Source: Candidatus Hydrogenedentota bacterium
Lineage (GTDB): Bacteria; Hydrogenedentota; Hydrogenedentia; Hydrogenedentales; CAITNO01
Assembly (NCBI GenBank): GCA_903822375.1
Contig: CAIJOU010000008.1
Location: 1-8,087, forward strand
Length of the DNA stretch: 8,087 nt
Direction: 5' to 3'
Made by a program: the position numbers and the translations under genes. A model generated the notes under the pieces. That model was not told the origin of the DNA. It saw only the letters and a program-made list of their open reading frames with translations, and searched no databases. Every line of letters starts with the position of its first letter. The stretch's first letter is position 1. Below are positions 4,962 to 8,087 of the stretch, piece by piece.

Positions 4962-7900
4962 TCCAAGACCGTGCCGGACGTGGTCGGCCAGACACAGAAC
5001 GCGGCAATCGCCGGCATTACCGGTGCGGGACTGGCTGTTGGGGCGGTGAAGCAGGCGTACAGCCCCACCGTCGCGCCCGGTACGGTTATCTCCCAGATCC
5101 CGGCTGGCGGCACAGGTGCGGCGGCGGGGTCGGCGGTTGTACTGACGGTGTCCCGGGGGCCACAGCCCGTGACCGTCCCGAATGTGGTGGGCACGGCGCA
5201 ATCGGCGGCAAGCGCCGCCATCACGGGCGCGGGCCTGACGCTTGGCGCGGTGACGCAGGCGTTCAGCGCCACCGCTGCGTCGGGCACCGTCATCGGCCAG
5301 GTGCCCGTTTCCGGTACCTCGGTGAGTTTGGGCACTGCCGTGTCGCTGATCGTGTCGGCAGGTCTGCCGCCTGAGCCGGTCCCGAACGTTGTCAGTGAAA
5401 CGCAGGATGCGGCATTCGCCGCGATCACAGGCGCGGGCTTTACGGTCGGCGCGGTGACGCTGGTGTTCAGCGCGACGGTGCCTTCGGACAATGTCATTTC
5501 ACAGGACCCCGCGCCGGGCATCCGTGCGGCGGCGGGATCGGCGGTGCTGCTGACTGTGTCGAAAGGCCCGGCGCCCGTGACTGTTCCGAGCGTGGTGAAC
5601 ATGCCCCAGGCAACCGCATCCATGGTCATCACGGGCGCCCGCCTTGTCGTCGGGGCGATGACGCAGGAGTACAGCGCGATGGTCGCGCCGGGCTGTGTTA
5701 TCTCGCAGAATCCTGACAGTGGCAGTTCGGTACCCCCCGGCACGCCGGTGGCGCTGACCGTGTCCCAGGGACCGCAGCCCGTTGCCATTCCCGACGTGGT
5801 CGGCATGACTCAGGCGGCGGCGACTGAAGCCATCACGGGTGCCGGTCTCGCCGTTGGTGCGGTGACGCAGGAGTACAGCGCGAGCGTAGCGTCAGGCGAT
5901 ATCGTCTCGCAGAATCCGGCCGGTGGCAGTTTGGCCCTTCCGGGCGGTGCGGTGGCGTTGACCGTGTCCAAGGGCCCCGAACCCGTGATCGTTCCCAACG
6001 TGGTGGGCATGGCACAGGCAGAGGCGACCGCAGCGATTACGGACGCCGGTCTTACCGTCGGCGCGTTGACACTCGCCTTCAGTGCCACCATGGCTCCGGG
6101 CAGCATCATCTCGCAGAATCCGACCGGCGGCAGTTTGGTGCCCCCCGGCACGCTGGTGGCGCTGACCGTGTCCCAAGGACCGCAGCCCGTTACTATTCCC
6201 GACGTGGTCGGCATGACTCAGGCGGCGGCGACCGAAGCCGTCACGGGTGCCGGTCTCGCCGTTGGTGCGGTGACGCGGGAGTACAGCGCGAGCGTGGCGT
6301 CAGGCGATATCGTCTCGCAGAATCCGGCGGGTGGCAGTTTGGCCCTTCCGGGCGGTGCGGTGGCGTTGACCGTGTCCAAGGGTCCCGAACCCGTGATCGT
6401 TCCCAACGTGGTGGGCATAGCACAGGCAGAGGCGACCGCAGCGATTACGGACGCTGGTCTTACCGTCGGCGCGTTGACGCTCGCCTTCAGTGCCAGCATG
6501 GCTCCGGGCAGCATCATCTCGCAGAATCCGACCGGCGGCAGTTCCGCACCCCCTGCCACAGCCGTTGCTCTGATTGTGTCCGAGGGACCGCAGCCCGAGT
6601 CCGGCCAGCAGGCCATGGAGTTCGGTTATGGCATTTCGAGACAGGCGACATTGATGCCGGATGGAATGACTGTATTGACGGGAAGTAGAGACGGTAACAT
6701 CAGACTCTGGGACGTCACGACTGGCAAGGTGATCCGGACGTTTGCCGGACAGACATCGTCGATAGTGCCGGTCGGGTTCATTCCAGACGGCACGAGAATT
6801 CTAACGCTGTCGGGATATTCCGCGACACTATGGGACGCGACGACAGGCACCATGTTTCAGAATTTCACAGACGCAGAGGGGAAGAATCTGCGCTGCGCTG
6901 CAATCAGCCCAGACGGGACAATAGTGTTTACTGTATCGGTCAATACTATGAAGCTCTGGGACACTGCGACGGGCGCAGAACTCCGGACGTTCACTGAAGA
7001 CGCGTCGATGCATGCCGAGTCCGCTGCATTCGGTCCGGACGGCACGAAGCTTGTCACGGGATACAGTGACGGGACAGCGAAGCTCTGGGACACCGCGACG
7101 GGCGCGGTTCTCTGCACGTTCACCGGCCACACCTCCTGGGTGGAATCCGTTGCATTCAGTCCGGATGGAGCCAAAGTGCTCACGGGATCATATGACGACA
7201 CCGCCAAGCTTTGGGACGCTGTGACGGGCGGTTTACTCAGGACGTTCACCGGGCACACGGGCTTTGTGAACTCTGTCACGTTCAACGCAGACGGGTCCAA
7301 GGTGCTGACCGGGTCTGAGGACGGCACGGCGAGGCTATGGGACGCACTGACGGGTAAACTAATCCATGCGGCCAACGTTCATCCGGACCATGTGGATTCT
7401 GTTGCGTTCAGCGCGGGCGGAGCAAAGGTGATGACACACGCCGTGGACGGCACCGTAAAGTTGTGCGACGCGGCCACTGGCGTCCCACTTCAGGTATTCA
7501 CCGGGCACACAACGTTTGTTAACTCCGTTGCGTTCAGTCTGGACGGGACAAACGTGGCGATCACCTCTTATGACGCGTTGATATTGTTTGATGTCGCCAC
7601 GGGCACGGCACTCCAGAAGTTCGTCGATATGAGTCCGTTGACTTCGGTTGCGTTCAGCCCAGACGGCACAAAGTTGGTCACGGGGTGCTACAACAACACG
7701 GGCATCTATTACGAAACGGCGAAGCTGTGGGACGCGGCGACGGGCACTGTGCTGCGGACATTTACCGGCAACACTGAGACGGTGTGGTCCGTTGCATTCA
7801 GCCCGGACGGGACAAAGGTGCTCACGGGGGCCGGCGGGTATGAGCGTGTATGGCCTTATACTCAATTCATTTATGTTCCGTCTGACTGCTGCGCGAAACT

Positions 7901-8087
7901 GTGGGACATCGCGACGGGCGCGTTGCTCTGCACATTCAACGGGCACGTGGCTCCGGTGAATTCGGTTGCGTTCAGCGCGGACGGGACGAAGGTGCTCACG
8001 GGCACCGATGACGGTACAGCCCGACTGTGGAACGCGTTGACGGGCACCGAAATTGAGAAGTTCACCGGGCATACCGATTTGATAAGC
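4887..8087 (+). CDS. PASTA/WD40 repeat lipoprotein (partial, C-terminus outside window)
   Basis: One frame stays open from ATG 4887 to the last base, 1067 codons with no stop. GGAGGGG (4874-4880) lies 6 bases before ATG 4887; the next codon is also ATG. Residues 1-24 are a lipoprotein signal peptide (basic MMTTRLLRN, then a hydrophobic core) ending in the lipobox LAGC. Cys25 would be lipidated, and Ser26 rather than Asp at +2 favours outer-membrane sorting. Residues 27-570 are eight PASTA domains of exactly 68 residues, each with V-P-x-V-V at the start, AGL.VGA in the middle, ISQ.P..G and a V.L.VS.GP end. Residues about 577-1067 are WD40 repeats with SVAFSPDGTKVLTGS and TAKLWDAATG-like cores. 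No kinase, transpeptidase or other catalytic domain is seen. PASTA domains bind muropeptide or act as spacers in known proteins; WD40 propellers bind proteins. A cell-wall-linked or surface scaffold is an inference. The full length is unknown. Confidence 0.92.
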   Translation, partial: MMTTRLLRNLAIRALLVLAVVLAGCSKTVPDVVGQTQNAAIAGITGAGLAVGAVKQAYSPTVAPGTVISQIPAGGTGAAAGSAVVLTVSRGPQPVTVPNVVGTAQSAASAAITGAGLTLGAVTQAFSATAASGTVIGQVPVSGTSVSLGTAVSLIVSAGLPPEPVPNVVSETQDAAFAAITGAGFTVGAVTLVFSATVPSDNVISQDPAPGIRAAAGSAVLLTVSKGPAPVTVPSVVNMPQATASMVITGARLVVGAMTQEYSAMVAPGCVISQNPDSGSSVPPGTPVALTVSQGPQPVAIPDVVGMTQAAATEAITGAGLAVGAVTQEYSASVASGDIVSQNPAGGSLALPGGAVALTVSKGPEPVIVPNVVGMAQAEATAAITDAGLTVGALTLAFSATMAPGSIISQNPTGGSLVPPGTLVALTVSQGPQPVTIPDVVGMTQAAATEAVTGAGLAVGAVTREYSASVASGDIVSQNPAGGSLALPGGAVALTVSKGPEPVIVPNVVGIAQAEATAAITDAGLTVGALTLAFSASMAPGSIISQNPTGGSSAPPATAVALIVSEGPQPESGQQAMEFGYGISRQATLMPDGMTVLTGSRDGNIRLWDVTTGKVIRTFAGQTSSIVPVGFIPDGTRILTLSGYSATLWDATTGTMFQNFTDAEGKNLRCAAISPDGTIVFTVSVNTMKLWDTATGAELRTFTEDASMHAESAAFGPDGTKLVTGYSDGTAKLWDTATGAVLCTFTGHTSWVESVAFSPDGAKVLTGSYDDTAKLWDAVTGGLLRTFTGHTGFVNSVTFNADGSKVLTGSEDGTARLWDALTGKLIHAANVHPDHVDSVAFSAGGAKVMTHAVDGTVKLCDAATGVPLQVFTGHTTFVNSVAFSLDGTNVAITSYDALILFDVATGTALQKFVDMSPLTSVAFSPDGTKLVTGCYNNTGIYYETAKLWDAATGTVLRTFTGNTETVWSVAFSPDGTKVLTGAGGYERVWPYTQFIYVPSDCCAKLWDIATGALLCTFNGHVAPVNSVAFSADGTKVLTGTDDGTARLWNALTGTEIEKFTGHTDLIS
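4965..6596 (+). repeat. Eight tandem PASTA domains, 204-bp period
   Basis: The domains start at 4965, 5169, 5373, 5577, 5781, 5985, 6189 and 6393, each exactly 204 bp (68 codons). The consensus runs V-x-V/I-P-x-V-V-G-M-x-Q-A-x-A-x-x-A-I-T-x-A-G-L-x-V-G-A, then S-A-x-x-A-x-G-x-I/V-I-S-Q-N-P-x-G-G, then V-A-L-T-V-S-x-G-P-x-P-V. Domains 1-4 have diverged at many positions but never in length. The array is part of the lipoprotein gene. Confidence 0.9.
5781..6596 (+). repeat. 408-bp tandem duplication of a two-PASTA unit
   Basis: Positions 5781-6188 (domains 5 and 6) and 6189-6596 (domains 7 and 8) are near copies. By hand alignment domain 5 differs from 7 at 8 of 204 bases. Domain 6 differs from 8 at only 4 bases up to about 6538, then at about 16 of the last 60. 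In that last stretch domain 6 resembles domain 4 instead. This places the copying junction inside the 3' end of the domains. Confidence 0.85.
6615..8087 (+). repeat. WD40 repeat array, eleven complete repeats plus the start of a twelfth
   Basis: Approximate repeat starts are 6615, 6750, 6873, 6999, 7128, 7254, 7380, 7506, 7629, 7770, 7944 and 8070. The usual period is 123-129 bp (41-43 residues). Each has a SVAF.PDG.K..TG strand pair and an ending of the LWD.ATG type; most then run into a TFTG-H(T) turn. Repeats 1-3 are divergent. Repeat 7 has Cys and repeat 8 has Phe where Trp is usual, and repeat 11 ends LWN. Repeats 9 (141 bp) and 10 (174 bp) are lengthened by inserts before the LWD strand. 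Seven blades make one propeller, so at least two propellers or an incomplete one are implied. Confidence 0.88.

Noticed and set aside
4965..6596. The regular repeats considered as a CRISPR or DNA-level satellite array
   Set aside because: The period is 204 bp, the units are continuous without spacers, and they translate into PASTA domains in one frame.
4811..6616. Three long minus-strand frames opposite the PASTA array with repeated MPTTSG-like starts
   Set aside because: They are mirror images of the 204-bp repeats. They look repetitive only because the sense strand is, and they have no recognisable domain. The sense strand has a lipobox, a ribosome site and PASTA consensus.
6828..8072. Several minus-strand frames opposite the WD40 region
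   Set aside because: They are shadows of the WD40 repeats. The sense frame is continuous through the whole interval with regular 126-bp periodicity.

Overview
This is an 8.1-kb stretch of GC-rich bacterial DNA. It encodes six proteins: three on the minus strand (positions 1-2339) and three on the plus strand (2641 to the right edge). The first and last genes run off the window. Good Shine-Dalgarno sequences, sigma70-like promoter candidates and a type II lipobox point to a diderm (Gram-negative type) bacterium. A PASTA/WD40 lipoprotein and a symporter paired with a small membrane protein would fit a PVC-group, Hydrogenedentota-like or deltaproteobacterial genome. That is an impression only; the window holds no phylogenetic marker.

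Left arm, minus strand: a GDSL/SGNH-type hydrolase with an N-terminal membrane anchor (1284-2339), then a YkgJ/CxxCxxCC cysteine-cluster protein (587-1144), then, 21 bp further on, a HAD-superfamily phosphatase/phosphomutase of the beta-phosphoglucomutase type (1-565, cut by the window edge). The last two look co-transcribed. No pathway links the three genes clearly.

Middle: a 301-bp non-coding region (2340-2640) carries candidate promoters pointing in both directions. On the plus strand it leads into a two-gene unit: a 54-residue single-pass membrane protein (2641-2805) and a 632-residue sodium:solute symporter (2860-4758). The small protein is probably an accessory subunit of the symporter. 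The symporter has 13 predicted membrane segments and a hydrophilic insert of about 100 residues between segments 8 and 9. The substrate cannot be read from the sequence.

Right arm: after a small hairpin and a near-consensus promoter, one reading frame stays open from 4887 to the last base (1067 codons, no stop). It encodes a lipoprotein signal peptide, eight PASTA domains of exactly 68 residues each, and then at least eleven WD40 repeats with a twelfth beginning at the edge. PASTA domains 5-6 and 7-8 are a recent 408-bp duplication whose crossover point can be placed. This large surface or periplasmic repeat protein is the most unusual item in the window. PASTA domains normally sit behind a Ser/Thr kinase or in a penicillin-binding protein; here they are attached to a lipid anchor and a beta-propeller array, with no kinase seen.

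There are no tRNA or rRNA genes, CRISPR arrays, insertion sequences or phage genes.
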